Origin: Hibiscus mutabilis
Taxonomy: Eukaryota; Streptophyta; Magnoliopsida; Malvales; Malvaceae
Direction: 5' to 3'
Length of the DNA: 64,000 nucleotides
Assembly: GCA_019671005.1 (NCBI GenBank)
Contig: CM033721.1
Location: 53,388,364-53,452,363 of the forward strand
Below, one piece after another: positions 34,690 to 46,975 of this stretch. The notes under the pieces are model-generated. The model saw only the letters and a program-made list of their open reading frames with translations, did no database searches and was not told the origin of the DNA. Position 1 is the first letter of the stretch, and each line of letters opens with the position of its first letter. Position numbers and translations under genes: made by a program.

Positions 34690-35870
34690 CTTGAATTTAC
34701 CTGTGGGTACTGGCTTTGCATAGTTGTTTCTGGTTCCTACGTAGCCTGTTCGATATTGTGATTTCTCCAAAGCACCTTGACTAATGGTACCATTTTGTTA
34801 CGGAGTCTTTTAACCTCCCTATCCAGAATTTGGATTGGTTCTTCATCGTATGATAAATCGGGATTGAGTTCAACTTCATCTGGTTGCAGAATATGTGATG
34901 GATCTAAACGATATCTATACATGAAAGACATTATGAATTATATAAATTTCCTTGGGAAGGGCTAGTCTATAAGAAATGGGGACTCAATTTTCCCTTCTTT
35001 CTGAATCTGAGTATTTTCCTCCACGGTGATACCTTCAGAAACACCTGATCTCCTACTTCATGTTCGATATCTTTTCTTTTGAGATCAGCATAGGCTTTTT
35101 GTCTATGAAAAGCTTCCTCCAATCTATTGTGAATAATTTGTATTTGAGCTTCAGTTTCTCGAAGCAATTCAGGCCTTAAGAACTTATTTTCTCCTAATTC
35201 CGACCAGCATAAAGGAGTCCTACACCTCATCCCATATAAGGCTTCAAATGGTGTCATCTTAATAGATGTTTGGTAACTATTATTGTAGGCAAATTCAATC
35301 AATGGTAGTGATTTTTCCCAAGGTCAATCACACAAGCTCTGAGCATGTCTTCAAGAATTTGTATCACTCTTTCCGATTGTCCATCAGATTGTGGATGGAA
35401 GGCAATACTAAGGTTTAATTTGGTCCCCAAAGCTTTCTAAAGTGCTTTCCAAAATCAGGATGTAAATTGAGAGTCTCGATCAGATATAATGGATATGGGA
35501 ACACCGTGCAGTCTAATTACTTCTCTTATATACAATTCGGCCAACTGCTCAAGATTCATGTTCATACGAATAGGTAGGAAATGTGCCGATTTGGGGAATC
35601 TGTCATTAATTACACAAATAGCATCATTCTTTCTTGGTGAAAGGGGTAATCCCGATACAAAATCCATAGCTATTCGATAGGCTGAAGAAGTCTCGTAGGC
35701 ACTTGGTGTTCTGCTTTCACCTTTTGACATGTTAAGCACTTAGACACAAATTCTGTAATGTCTATTTTCATTCCCGGCCACCAATAAACTTCTTTTAAAT
35801 CCTTGTACATTTTAACCGATCCCGGATGTACAGAAAAAGGACTACTATGTGCTTCTTGTAGCATTTCCTT
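34690..35870 (-). pseudogene. pol: element F integrase with chromodomain
   Basis: From N to C: the HHCC zinc-binding part (35864-35670) with SVHPGSVKMYKDLK, YWWPGMK and CLTCQKVKAEHQ. Then the core (35739-35455) with DFVSGLPLSPRKND, the first Asp in VINDRFPKSAHF and the second in SIISDRDSQF. Next AYNNSYQTSIKMTPFEALYGMRCRTP (35302-34967), GDQVFLKVSPWR and, after a frame change, DPSHIL with VELNPDLSYDEEPIQILD. The chromodomain reads VKRLRNKMVPLVKVLWRNHN. The Trp of EQATW is a TAG stop (34737-34739), after which EPETTMQSQYP continues in frame. The catalytic Glu region lies in the frame-broken stretch 35310-35450. Not functional. Confidence 0.85.
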
Positions 35871-35899
35871 ATTTAAAGTTTGATCATTTGGTACACAAA

Positions 35900-37130
35900 C
35901 TCTATCCTTGTAATAGGAAAGCTATTCAGATTCAAGGTGTATTCTGCACTGGATTCGGAACCAATTTTGTTAAAAATCTTTTGAAGTTCGGGATCAAGAT
36001 GTGAAGGGTTTTAATTCTAGAATTCAACTCAGATTGAATATGGAGCTCTGCCAATTGCTTCTGACCTTTCTAAAGCCTGAAGTGTGCATTGATTTCTGTT
36101 GAAGCATTGGAACATTTGCGACTGAGTGCATCAACCACTACATTCACTATTCCCGGGTGATAATCAATGATCAAATCATAGTCTTTAAGCAATTCAACTC
36201 ATCTTCTTTTCCTGAGCTTCAAACCCTTTTGAGTTAATATGTACTTCAAACTTTTATGATCAGTGAATAGGTGACATCTTTCTGCATATAAGTAGTGTCT
36301 CCTGATTTTTAAAGCAAACACAACTGCAACCAATTCCAAATCATGTATCGGGTAATTCACCTCGTGTGGCTTTAATTGCCTAGAAAGAAGCATATGCTAT
36401 CTCCTTATCATCTTGCATTAAAACGCACCCTAACCCGAGGTGGGAAGCATCACTGAAGACTGTAAAATCCTTTCCTGGTTCAGGTTGAGTTAAGACTGGA
36501 GCTTGAGTGAGAACTTGTTTCAATAGTATCCAGCCAAACCGAGAAAACTCCTAACTTCTCCCACATTTTTCGGTGGCTTCCAATCAAAAATGGATTGAAT
36601 TTTCTTTGGGTCAACCTTATACCTTCAGCAGATATCACATGCCCAAGGAAATTCACTTCCGAGAGCCAAAATTCACATTTGTTAAATTTAGCATATAATT
36701 GCTTATCTCGAAGAGTTTGCAGCACAATTCTCAAATGATTCGAATGCTCTTCCTTACTCTTTGAATAGACAAGAATGTCATCAATAAAGACTACAACAAA
36801 TTTGTCTAAATATGGTTTAAAAATCCGGTTCATAAGGTCCATGAAGGCTGTCGGAGCGTTGCTCAAGCCGAAAGGCATTACTAGAAATTCATAGTGACTA
36901 TACCAAGTTTGGAAGGCAGTTTTAGGAACATTGGTCTCCTTAACATTCATTTGATAATATCCCGATCGAAGATCAATCTTAGAAAATACTGTAGCATCCT
37001 TCAATTGATCAAACAAGTCCTCTATTCTTGATAAGGGATATTTGTTCTTGATGGGGAGCTGGTTTAATTACCGGTAATCAATACAGAGTCTCATCGATCC
37101 ATTCTTTTTCTTCACAAGGAGAAGAACTAG
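35900..37130 (-). pseudogene. pol: element F reverse transcriptase and RNase H
   Basis: RT (37130-36500) has the block RLCIDYRxLN in a broken frame. Then come FSKIDLRSGYYQMNVKE, FLVMPFGLSNAPTAFMDLMN, catalytic VVVFIDDILVYS and FLGHVISAEGI. After GI the frame breaks and part of the connection is deleted. RNase H (36480-36110) shows the counterpart of YSDASHLGLGCVLMQ across a frame change, NYPIHDLELVAVVFALK and FTDHKSLKYILTQKGLKLRKRR, then VVDALSRK. Between RNase H and integrase (35900-36100) only a decayed linker is seen. The domain order is that of chromoviruses. Confidence 0.84.
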
Positions 37131-37158
37131 GCCTAATAAAGCCTTTGTCTTGCAGCTC

Positions 37159-37800
37159 TTACAATTGACTCTTGAGTTCTTTAAGTTTGATCAGGGCCAT
37201 ACGATATAGTATGATGGAAACTGGTGTTGATCCCGGTTGAACTTCAATTTTGAATTCCACTTCTCGTATCGAAGGTAAACCCGACAATTCTTCCGAAAAC
37301 ACATCAAGAAATTCAGATACAGTTAAAATAGATTCAACAAACAATTTGGATTCATTCAAATTAGATATAGGGGATGGTCCCATATTTAACAGGGTTATAG
37401 ATTCATTTCCTAGCCCAAGGAGATATAATCTTTTCTTAGAAAAATCAACCCAAGCTTTGTGTCTCCCTAACCAATCTAATCCCAAAATGAGATCAAAATC
37501 GAAGAAGGGTAGGGCTAAAAGATTTGCAGGAAATGGTATCTTTTGTATGAACAGAGGGTAGTCTTTACATATTCAATTTACTCTCACACTATCTCCTAAA
37601 GGATTGGTAACTATTAGTTCATTACTTGTGTGTTCAGGCTTTAGATTAAACTTTTCAATTAAAGGAAACTTATAAAGGAATGGGCTGAACACGAATCAAA
37701 AAGAGCATAAACAGGATGTGTATCCAAAAAGATTGTACCTGCAATTACATCAAGTGAACCTTCATCTTCACGCCCTCGAATATGATAAACTCAAGTAGGT
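37159..37800 (-). pseudogene. pol: element F protease and protease-RT linker
   Basis: The second conserved protease block, usually FDxILGMDWL, reads FDLILGLDWLGRHKAWVDFS at its normal place near 37485. The first block with the catalytic Asp should lie at 37650-37750; there the minus strand reads VYALFDSCSAHS in a frame broken by small changes, so a decayed active site is likely. The linker SEFLDVFSEELSGLPSIREV follows, with PVSIILYRMALIKLKELKSQL leading into RT. Confidence 0.76.
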
Positions 37801-37902
37801 GCTTGAGACTCCTGATAAGTAGCATTCGGCCCTTGACCTTTGTTCTTTCCATAATTCCCATAATTAGCATGCTTCAGTCCTTTTTCCCTTTGGTGATTGA
37901 CT

Positions 37903-38988
37903 TTAGTTCGACCCTCTGGACACATGAGAGGGTAATTTGTTCAGGTTTTGGGGACAATCTTTGATGAAGTGAGTGGTCTCCCCACACAAATAACAAGCAT
38001 TCGATTGCTTTCTACATTGACCTAAGTGATGTTTCAGACAAATGTTGCACGCAGGGACTTGAAATTCTCTTCCAGTGTTTCTAGTGCTATTAAGGGTGCA
38101 GAATTTTGCCCATAGATTGAGGTTTGGGTATGAAATTGCCCTTTGAGGAATTACTGTAGTTGGAAGAATTTCCTCCATGATGCTTTTGTTTCTTGTTGTG
38201 CCAATATGGTTTATGATCATCCCAGTATCTCTTATCACTTCTTGACTGGTTCCATTTCTTCTTCTCTAAAGTCTTTATTTTAGCTTCTGTAGCTATCACC
38301 CGATTAAGCAAGTCTTGGAAATCCTTAATCCCGAGAGTAGTAAACATAGGACTTAACTCATTGTTGAGCACATCAATGAACATTCGACACTTATCCTTTT
38401 CCTTCTTAATAAATTCAGACCCATATTTGCAATACTTACAAAACTCACTAACATATTGTTCAATTGGTTTGCCTCATTGCTTCAGATATAAGAATCGCTT
38501 CTTACGTTCAGCAAGATATTGCTCACTAATGTACTTATTCCAGAATTCTTTGAGAAAGAATCCCAGGAGATATCTCTTGTCGGGGCCACGAGAATTGTAG
38601 TCTCCCACCAACTAAGTCTTCATCAGCCAAGAGGGCTACTGTACACTCCAACTTATGTTCATCCAAACATTGTAACGGTTTGGTTAAAATTCTTACTATA
38701 GACTCCAACCAGAATTTAGCTTCTTCTGGCTTTTCTTCATTGGCTTCGGTGAAGGTATAAGCTCGATGTTGAGCTAACTTGTCAATTGGAGTTCTTTCCG
38801 GTACTACTACTGAAGGATTGAAAGGAGTTAGGGGATTTTGTCTCATAGAGATGATCATTTGGTCAAACATTTCCTTTAAGCTAGAGAAGCATTCTCGTTG
38901 AACGGGATGGATTGCAGGAGCTTCTTGCTGAACTTGTCGACGTTCAGCAACTTTTTGAGGATCTTGATTCAACCTCACGCTTCCTCCT
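37903..38988 (-). pseudogene. gag: element F gag with zinc knuckle
   Basis: The N-terminal part (38988-38535) has ECFSSLKEMFDQMI, then FWLESIVRILTKPLQCLDEHKLECTVALL, the conserved capsid-like block. After a frame change, the second half (38383-37903) has RFIDVLNNELSPMF and the Lys/Arg-rich stretch. The zinc region is CNICLKHHLGQC followed by CYLCGETTHFIKDC, a CX2CX4HX4C knuckle. The first codons are lost at the border of LTR H, so the apparent Met at 39026 lies in LTR H and is not the real start. Confidence 0.8.
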
Positions 38989-41056
38989 TGTAATACCCTA
39001 AAACTCGACTTAGAATTATAATTCAATTCGAAAGCTAGGTAATTTGTTTGGATCTATAATTCCTATGAATTAATTAATTGTGTAAGGACCAAAGTAGAAA
39101 GATTGAAAATATGGTAACCATTTTGAGGAGGGACTAAACCGATTATAGGTTGAATAGAAAGGTTTGCATGTAAAGATTTAACAATGTAGGGATCTATACA
39201 TGTGTCTACACCATAAAAAAGCTAGGTGGGCAGTTGGGTTTCGGTCAGAGGGAGTAAAACAAGAATATGGTCATCTTCCTTGGATTGACTGAAACACATT
39301 TGAGCAAATGAGAGAGAGAGCTTGAGGAAGTTCTTCCATGGTGATTAGAAGGTTGAATAAATCGGGTAGATATGAACCTTGCTCGAGAGGTTTTTTTATG
39401 AAATGGGTAAGCTAGTATCTCCTTTTTCCCAAATCATGTTCGATTTCCATATTGCTAAGTGCCATGCTTTGATGATTCGGGTGGTTTAAATGTCATAGGA
39501 AGAACACCATAAAATCAATTGATAAATTCATGCATCAAAAAGGCTTATAATTATAAGCATATGAGTGTATTATCTTCTTGAGTTCTTAAGTATGTGATTC
39601 TTGTGAAATGCTTGAATGATGCATGATTAATGGGCTAGACATGCTTGAATGTAAAATTGAGATAAACGAATGATGTATGTGTGTTTTGTGGTTGTATATA
39701 TATATAGTTTGACTATTTTATGCACCTAGGAATACAAGTAGGTTGATTGTGTAAGTGCATGTTTACAATTGGCCAATGAAACTGTTATACATTTTCAGAC
39801 AGGATTGGGGTTTAGAAGACTGGTTTGTGATTGTTTAAGGGATAACTTAACATATGGAAACAGGGGAAAACTGTTGTTAAAGTTAAAGGTTTAATATGCA
39901 AAAGATTAGATGTCTAAGAAAGGCTTATGGACTATTTTGAACTTATTAAGAAAGTGTATATAAAACTTGGACTGTTTTGCTAATAAGAAAATTTGTGTGG
40001 ACTGTTTTGACTTTATAAGAATAGGGGAAGGGCTAGAAATGGATATGAAAGCTGTTAAAACTTCATAGGAACAGATTTACACGGATATATTAAACTGTTA
40101 CAACTTGAATTACATCCTTGGGACTGTTTTAAAGACTAGGGCTGTTTTGAGATAATTAGTACCACCATGGATTGTTTTGGTTATATTTAAACATATTGGA
40201 CTGTTCTGGTTGTGAATTTGGAATTCGGTTTAAATAGGGACTGTTTTTAATAAGAATAAAAGAATTTGTGTTTGTTGCCATGAGATTATACAATGAATGG
40301 TCAAATGATGTTATAAGCACATATGTATGAATGTTTGGGACTGTTTTGTGTGTTACTTACAAAGTTCTTTGTATTGGTTTATATGACTAGTGAAGATTTG
40401 TTAAAATGACTTAAAAAGCATATAAAAACATTAGGGGGATTGGCCTTAATGCGTGAATATGTATGTGTAAACAAGTTGGATTGTTTAGCCTGATGTTAGG
40501 TATGCTTGAATTAAATGGTTAACTAGTTGAAGGAATGATAATTCAAGTTCTAATATATATAGTTGTATTGATTCTATAAATATATAAACAAAGGATTGAA
40601 TAAGTTGGTGGAAAGATTGAATGGTTAGATCTATTCTAACACATAATTATATTGTTTGTGATACTTAGACTCAAAAGAAGCTATGGAAGGATGTGGATAA
40701 GTAGCATAATATGTCTGGGATTCAGGTATGCCATAACATCGGGATAATAGGTGAGCGTAGATTAAGTCTCGGGGTGGGCTAATAACCCTCCTGAGCTATT
40801 CCTTCTTGTCATGATTGTCTTAAATTGTTGAATAAATTATGTGGATGTGCAATCTTGGGCATAAGGTATATATTTAAATAAAAAAAGTAATCATTGGTAA
40901 GTAAATGTTGACTAAGAGCATGTTATGAACTGATTTGTGCAAGTGTGTGGAATGGATTGAATGATTCGAATGAAGAACATGTTTTGGTATGATTATTGGT
41001 GTAATGAAAAGTATTTTGAACATAAAGGGTGTTGGTTTAATTCGAATGAAACCATG
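38989..41056 (+). repeat. LTR H, first part
   Basis: It starts TGTAATACCCTAAAAC in element F's gag. Early in the sequence TTTCGGTCAGAGGGAG and ACTGAAACACATTTG match the start of LTR F read on the minus strand, so H is a relative in plus orientation. A typical run ATAACATCGGGATAATAGGTGAGCGTAG stands near 40735. The motif GGACTGTTTT recurs many times between 39900 and 40350 and is a mild internal repetition. Element G interrupts at 41057 and H resumes at 61989. Confidence 0.72.
39930..40350 (+). repeat. dispersed GGACTGTTTTG motif in LTR H
   Basis: GGACTGTTTT or near variants occur about every 30-60 bases (near 39969, 39998, 40132, 40200, 40237 and 40340), in AT-rich surroundings. The same word is found in LTR G (41850, 42598, 48979). 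No function can be stated. Confidence 0.5.
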
Positions 41057-44000
41057 TGTAACACCCTAAATCCTAGCCTAGAAGTATTGAAACCAATTGC
41101 ATAAGTTGATAGCTTAATTGAACCTAGAATTTAAGCTAAATTGATTAGTTAAGGATCTAATTGAAAGACTAAATGAAATAAGAGACCAATTTAGAAGGAC
41201 TTAATCGGATAACATGGAAAATATGGGGAATGCATGATAAATTTCTCATTTCCCCTAATGCCCTTGATTAAGTTAAGAATAAGGAATAATTAAAGGCCAT
41301 TTTGGACATTTCATAAATCCAATAACTTGGGTTAAGTGTTATCATCTTCTTCCTTTATCCTTAGTTTGGCCGAATTGAAGAAGAGAAATTAGAGAGGGTT
41401 TCTTGTGAGAGAAAGCTTAAATCTATGGTGTCAAAGTTGAAATTGAGCTAAATTCAACTTGGTGGCAGCAATACTAAGGTAAATTCATGCTGTCCAAACT
41501 GATTCATGCTTGAAATTCTGATTTAGATGATGATTAATGCTTAGTTGAGTTATTAGGTTGTTAGAAATGAAGAGAATGATGAAATTGAACTTGTATACAC
41601 TATGGATGACTTGAATTAGAGGGGAATTTATGTGTAGGAGATGGTTTAACAAAATTAGGTTGCTGGAAATTTAAAATGAGATGTTGTTGTAAGAATTAAA
41701 TTGTTAGAACATGTAATTGAGCTATGGAACTAATGAATTGAATATGATCATGATTAGATAATGTAATTAAGGTGTTGAACAAGCTAAATTGTTAGTAACC
41801 AATGCTGAAAAATCTGGGAAACATGAACATGTTAGAAAACAGTCTTGTTAGGGACTGTTTTGATTGAGAAATTGTGTAAGCATGCTAAATGAACTTAGAA
41901 CTCTATTTTGAACATGTTGCTAGGTAAAAAGAAGATTGAATTAAATAGGTAACTTGCTGGAAAATGTGACTACACCTATTTGAACTAGTTAAATTAGGTA
42001 ATGGACTGCCTAGTTGATGAATTGATGTGTAATTGTGATCAAATGGATTAAACTAGGATTAACATGACTATGCCCTGTTTTGAGAACATTGTTAGGTGAA
42101 TTATGACAGCCAAGAAATGCATGAACATGATCATGGATGAATTATAGGGCCAAAACATTGGTTAAAATGGATTTAAGGAATAAAAATGTGAATAGGTACA
42201 ATCTGGCCAGAATTGCTCTGTTCTGGGCAGTAACTTTGAAAATTCACCAAAATTTGTATAGATCAAATTCAGGGATGAAATTTTAGTGACATGATCCTTA
42301 GTATGTCTACTTTCATTAGGTGAAAACAGAACTGAAATCTGGGTTCTATGCTGGAAACTGTAGTTAGAAATAGCTTGACAGTGCAAACTGTCCAGACTAT
42401 GTAAATGCCCTGTATTTGAACAATAAACTGTATTAATTGGATAAGAACTAAAATGCAAGCCTTATATGGTCATAAAGAAATTTTGTTAGCTTTTCAATGG
42501 TGTAAATTAATCGAAATTCCTACGTACGAATTAAAAGATATGACCATTTAAAGGGACAGTGTGCAAACTGCCAGGCAGCAGTGTCCTAGGCAATTTGGGA
42601 CTGTTTTTACACCTAGAAGCAAACTGTTTCCAAAACAGTTTTGGGACATTGTAATCTGTCCAGTTATGTCCTAAAATGAGGTAATAACAATTTAGAGGAA
42701 CAAGTAAGTAATTCTTAAAAGAAAGCATAAAAACAGCAGCTAAATGTGGTAACATTGCTACTATATATGTGTGACATTATGTGCATGTTTTGATGAATTG
42801 TATGTGTTATGCTTGCTAGACCAAGAGCAGCAAGTTGTGGAAGAGGAAGAAAAGAGTGGACATCCCAAAGTAAGAGGCAAAGGGATTTGGATACAAGACA
42901 AGTGATTAGCTAAGAGTATTGTGAGTGTAACTATCCTTAGGGTTAGGACTTAGGTCCTAACCAACCTTACTATTGTAATAATTCAATTACATTGCCATGT
43001 AACAAGACCTAATATATATTTGGCTAATTAAGGGAAGAATGATATGAATGACAACTTGTTTGATGCCATGTTCTACTTGTTTACTTGATTGTTAAGCAAA
43101 TGAAATGAAATGCTTGTCATGTTGCATTGCTTATGCCAAAGGCAAGAAATGGCATGCTTGCTTGGAGAATAAGGTACGCACATTGCATACATATGAATGT
43201 GTTGTGATTGATATACATGGCTGGTTGAAATGAAATGAACAATGGTACCACATTGTATTCATGCCATTCGAATGGCATGGATAGACTTGTCTTGGGAGTT
43301 AAGACTCCATAAGCCTAAGGGCTTGGCCTTTGAATGGCATAATCATGTCTTGATTAATGAATTGTATAAAGCTTGAATGAAATTGATAATCAAACAACCT
43401 TGGTAGCTAGTTTGGATAGATAGGAGGGCATGCCTTAGAATCTTGAACTCATATTGGCACGACGGTGCATATTGGCACGACGGTGCATATTGGCACGACG
43501 GTGCATATTGGCACTACGGTGCATATTGGCACGATGGTGCATTTTGGAAGTATGGTGCATATTGGCACTTCGGTGCATATTGTTGAAGATTTGATTATCT
43601 AGTGAACTAAATACCAAGGGTGTTATAAGTTGAATTAATAACTTGAAATGAACATTGTTTGCCTTGGATATGTGTTGTGAACATTACTTGTTTTGTAAGA
43701 TTCTTGAATGAACATCCTTGCCTTGAAAGATAACACATGAATGGTTATATAACTAGTTACTTCACATGAATGAAATGCATAGATGATGTTATTGTGCAAG
43801 AATGCCTACTTGGTACTTGGTGTTTTTGATTTCTTGTCTCTTAAGCAATTATTCGTATATTATGTGACATGTAGTGATGACCTTGATTCTTTGAAATACT
43901 TGAAAACTTGGATATGTATACTTGAAAATGGTTAGTTTAGTGTTACCTCAGTAAGTACATAACTTGTACTTACCACTCTACTCTCCATTCTTCCCATAAC

Positions 44001-45062
44001 AGATTAAGGACACTTTCAAAAGGATATCTTGAACTCAAAGCAACGTTTTGAAGCAAGCTTGAAAGTATGATTTCATACTCTTTGTATACTCCTAGTTTGG
44101 TGGAACTAGAGCTTGTAATAGTTAGTTTTGAACATGCATTTTGGGTGTATATATATGATTAGTATATGTAATGTTTTGTTGGGCCTATCATGTAACCAAC
44201 TTTGATTATTTTAAACTGTGTATATGAACTATGTTGATATGTATATAAATGAGTAAGATGTTGCGCATATTGTGTAAATAATCCAATGAATGTATGAACC
44301 TAAGGGGTAGCTTGAATGTAATTATACCTTGATGATTATGTTAGGTATGCATGTATAGTGTGGTTGCCGAATGTTTAAGACTAGGATAAGCCTTGAATGA
44401 ACTAGTTTCATGCTTTGTATGTGTTTGGTGAAATAGCCGAATGTTAGGATTAGATTGTGGCTTGAATGGAAGCTAGAATATGTAATTTGAATGTTCAAGA
44501 ATTATGTTAGAAAATTTGGAAGCATGTAACCTTAAGGAATTTCGTCTGGGATAAGAAATAATGAATGGAAGTTGTAAAAATGAAATATGAAAGTAGTAAC
44601 TTGCATTATAAGTATGAAAGGGGATTAATCTAGTGATATTATGTAGATAGCCGAATGCCTTAGGAAAAAATTGAAATTATATGTGAGGTTACTTGTTTAT
44701 TAAGAAAGTATGTATGATTGCTTGCCTTGATTGTTGTTTTTGTTCAAATGCTAGGATGATTTAAAAATCAAATGAGAGTTTACTTGATCGCTAAGTAAGA
44801 ATGATAAGTAAGAAGCTTGTATGATTCTATGGTATATAAGTATGAAATGAACAAATTAGTACCTAAATTAGCTTGGTAAGTGTGCTTGTTTTGATTAATG
44901 TGGATTAATTGTTTGTCTTGTATGGTTGTGTTTAGGTTACTTGCGTTTCAAGTTATGTATATCGAGGTTACTTGTTCGACAAGTAACCTATCTTTCGCTT
45001 TGTTCTCACTTTGGTAGCGCTCCTGAATCAAGTTATGGCTAACCTGGGGATGAGGTGTTACA
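41057..45062 (+). repeat. 5' LTR of element G (about 4.0 kb)
   Basis: The edges are TGTAACACCC and GAGGTGTTACA. It contains an 18-base tandem array (43450-43575). Near the end CAAGTAACCTATCTTTCGC and GGGGATGAGGTGTTACA match the other LTR. ORFs such as 42162-42458 are accidental. The primer site follows at once, which fixes the orientation. Confidence 0.88.
43450..43575 (+). repeat. 18-base tandem repeat, seven units, in 5' LTR of G
   Basis: The unit CATATTGGCACGACGGTG is repeated seven times without gaps. Units 1-3 are identical, units 4-7 carry one to six changes (CACTACGG, CACGATGG, GAAGTATGG, CACTTCGG). The complement has an open frame giving NMHRRA-like repeats, which follows simply from 18 being a multiple of three. 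Confidence 0.93.
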
Positions 45063-45067
45063 TTTAT

Positions 45068-45079
45068 TGGTATCAGAGC
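45068..45079 (+). other. primer binding site of element G
   Basis: TGGTATCAGAGC lies six bases after the LTR end GTTACA, complementary to initiator tRNA-Met. The decayed leader 45080-45310 follows. Confidence 0.9.
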
Positions 45080-45309
45080 TTTTTAGTCTGTTCTAGGACT
45101 AAACTAAGCTCATTTGCATTATATAGGATATTGTGCCACCTAGGAGACTTTATATAAGCTTGTATTGTTGCTTAAATGTGAAAACTAGAACTCTTATTGT
45201 TTTGATTGAACTAGAATGACATAAACGAGACTTGGTCGGGATAATGAAAGTCCCGTAGGCTCCTCAAATGAAGGAGATAATCTTTCGAGAAGAAACCTGA
45301 AATTGCAAA

Positions 45310-45740
45310 GCAAAGCCTTGTAGTTTCGAATCCATTAGGGGGAAAAACACCGATTTACTTGTGCCACAAGCAAGCTCCCTTGACCATTCAAAATGTCCCA
45401 TTTCCTATTGATCTTTATGTCTTGACATTTTGTGAATTTGACTTGATATTGGGGTTAGATTGGTTAAGTAAACACGAGGCCTGGGTAGATTGCCAAAATA
45501 GGAGACTGTATCTCTGGGGTTTAGGGAAAGAATCCATTCTCTTAATAGACAAGAAACCAACCTCGATCTTTGCTAATATGATTCTTCAAGATTAAATTGA
45601 ATTTGGTTTGCCTAGCATGCATGTTGTTTCTGAATTCATTGATGTTTTTTCTGAGGAACTCCCTGGTGTCCCTCCAACCAGAGACGTAGAGTTCGGGATT
45701 GAAGTTTAGCATGGAACAGCTCCAGTGTCCATTACACCTT
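45310..45740 (+). pseudogene. pol: element G protease C-terminal part and linker
   Basis: It starts abruptly with PIYLCHKQAPLTIQNVPFP. The second conserved protease block, FDLILGLDWLSKHEAWVDCQ, is intact; the catalytic Asp part is missing. The linker FIDVFSEELPGVPPTRDVEF follows after a frame change near 45595. Gag and the protease N-terminus have been lost by a deletion that starts in the leader. Confidence 0.8.
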
Positions 45741-46470
45741 ATAGAATGGCACCTGTAGAGTTGAAAGAATTAAAGAAGCAACTTCAGGAGTTGCAAGATA
45801 AAGGCTTTATACGGCCTAGCACTTCTCCATGGGGTGCTCCAGTCTGTTCGTGAAAAAGAAATACGGGACTATGCGACTTTGTATTGACTATCGTTAGTTA
45901 AATAAACTCATTATCAAGAATCGGTATCCCCTACCTAAAATTGAAGATCTTTTTTATTAACTCAGGGATGCTTCCATATTCTCTAAGATCGACCTTCGAT
46001 CGGGGTACTATCAAATGAAAGTGAAAGAACAAGACGTACGAAAGATAGCCTTTCGTACTCGATATAGCCACTTCAGATTCCTCGTAATGCCATTCGGGTT
46101 AATAAATGTTCCAGTTGCATTCATGGATCTCATGAATCGGGTATTCAAGCCCTATCTTGACAAGTTCGTGGTCGTATTCATCGACGATATCTTGGTGTAC
46201 TATCGGAATAAGGAAGAACATGCTGAACACCTATGAATTGTCTTGCAAACACTCTGAGAACGTCAATTGTATGCTAAGTTCTCCAAATGTGAATTCTGGT
46301 TACCAAAAGTTTCTTTCCTCGGCCACGTTATCTCGGCTGAAGGAATCAAAGTTGATCCAAGCAAGATTTAGTCTATTCTAAACTGGAGACCTCTGAAGAA
46401 TATAAGTGAGGTTCGAAGCTTTCTCTGTTTAGCCGGGTATTACAGAAGGTTTGTTAAGGGCTTTTCCTCC
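45740..46470 (+). pseudogene. pol: element G reverse transcriptase
   Basis: It begins YRMAPVELKELKKQLQELQ, then FIRPSTSPWGAPV. A lost base breaks the frame before FVKKK. MRLCIDYRQLNK, FSKIDLRSGYYQMKVKE, FLVMPFGLINVPVAFMDLMN and catalytic VVVFIDDILVYY follow, with a stop after EEHAEHL. The thumb/connection continues in another frame (YAKFSKCEFWLPKVSFLGHV, ISAEGIKVDPSKI, and a broken SEVRSFLCLAGYYRRFVKGF). Compared with D, this RT is of the Del/Tekay type. Confidence 0.85.
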
Positions 46471-46499
46471 ATTGTCGCAAGCCTTACTAAGCTTACCCA

Positions 46500-46975
46500 C
46501 AAAGATACGCATTTTGTTTGGTCTGAGAACCAACAATAAAGCTTTGATCAACTTAAGCAAGCTCTGACTCATGCCCCAGTACTCATCCAACCAGAATCGG
46601 GCAAAGAATTCACTGTTTATAGTGAGCTTCTCATCTAGGACTCGGTTGTGTCCTGATGCAAGATGGGAACGTAATTGCTTACGCTTCAAGGAAACTGAAG
46701 CCTCATGAGTCTAATTATCCAACACACGATCTAGAACTAGCAGCTATCGTATTTGCTCTCAAGATATGGGACACTATCTATACGGAGAGAAATACAATCT
46801 ATTTACCGATCACAAAAGTCTCAAATACCTCCTAACTCAGAAGGACTTGAATCTGAGGCAAAGGAGATGGCTCGAATTACTTAAGGATTACAACTTGGTT
46901 ATCGACTACCATTCGGGGAAAGCAAACGTAGTTGCTGACGCCCTTACTCGCAGACCATACTCGGGTAACTCCTAA
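46500..46975 (+). pseudogene. pol: element G RNase H
   Basis: The first acidic block (normally YSDAS) is degraded near 46615-46630. LGCVLMQDGNVIAYASRKLKP and NYPTHDLELAAIVFALKIW follow. The frame breaks once, then HYLYGEKYNLFTDHKSLKYL, LNLRQRRWLELLKDY and VVADALTRR complete the domain. The linker between RNase H and integrase (46976-47318) has no conserved motif. Confidence 0.84.

Larger units (their letters stand above)
31479..38988 (-). mobile_element. element F: Del/Tekay-like chromovirus, 5' end cut off by LTR H
   Basis: Read on the minus strand: gag from 38988, zinc knuckle, protease, RT, RNase H, integrase, chromodomain, polypurine tract (34680-34662) and 3' LTR (34661-31479). The leader, primer site and 5' LTR are missing because LTR H starts at 38989 inside the first gag codons; they should lie to the right of H outside the window. 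All domains are recognisable but broken by frameshifts and stops. It sits inside LTR J. Confidence 0.86.

Noticed and set aside
42162..42755. Minus-strand ORFs of 98 and 74 codons in LTR G, the first with a similar copy at 49297-49583
   Set aside because: Copies in the two LTRs of one element, antisense to its transcript, frame partly lost in the 3' copy. Similarity follows from LTR identity and is not a sign of a gene.
43435..43617. Minus-strand ORF coding for NMHRRA-type repeats
   Set aside because: A consequence of the 18-base tandem repeat, whose unit is a multiple of three. The equivalent region of the other LTR does not keep it.
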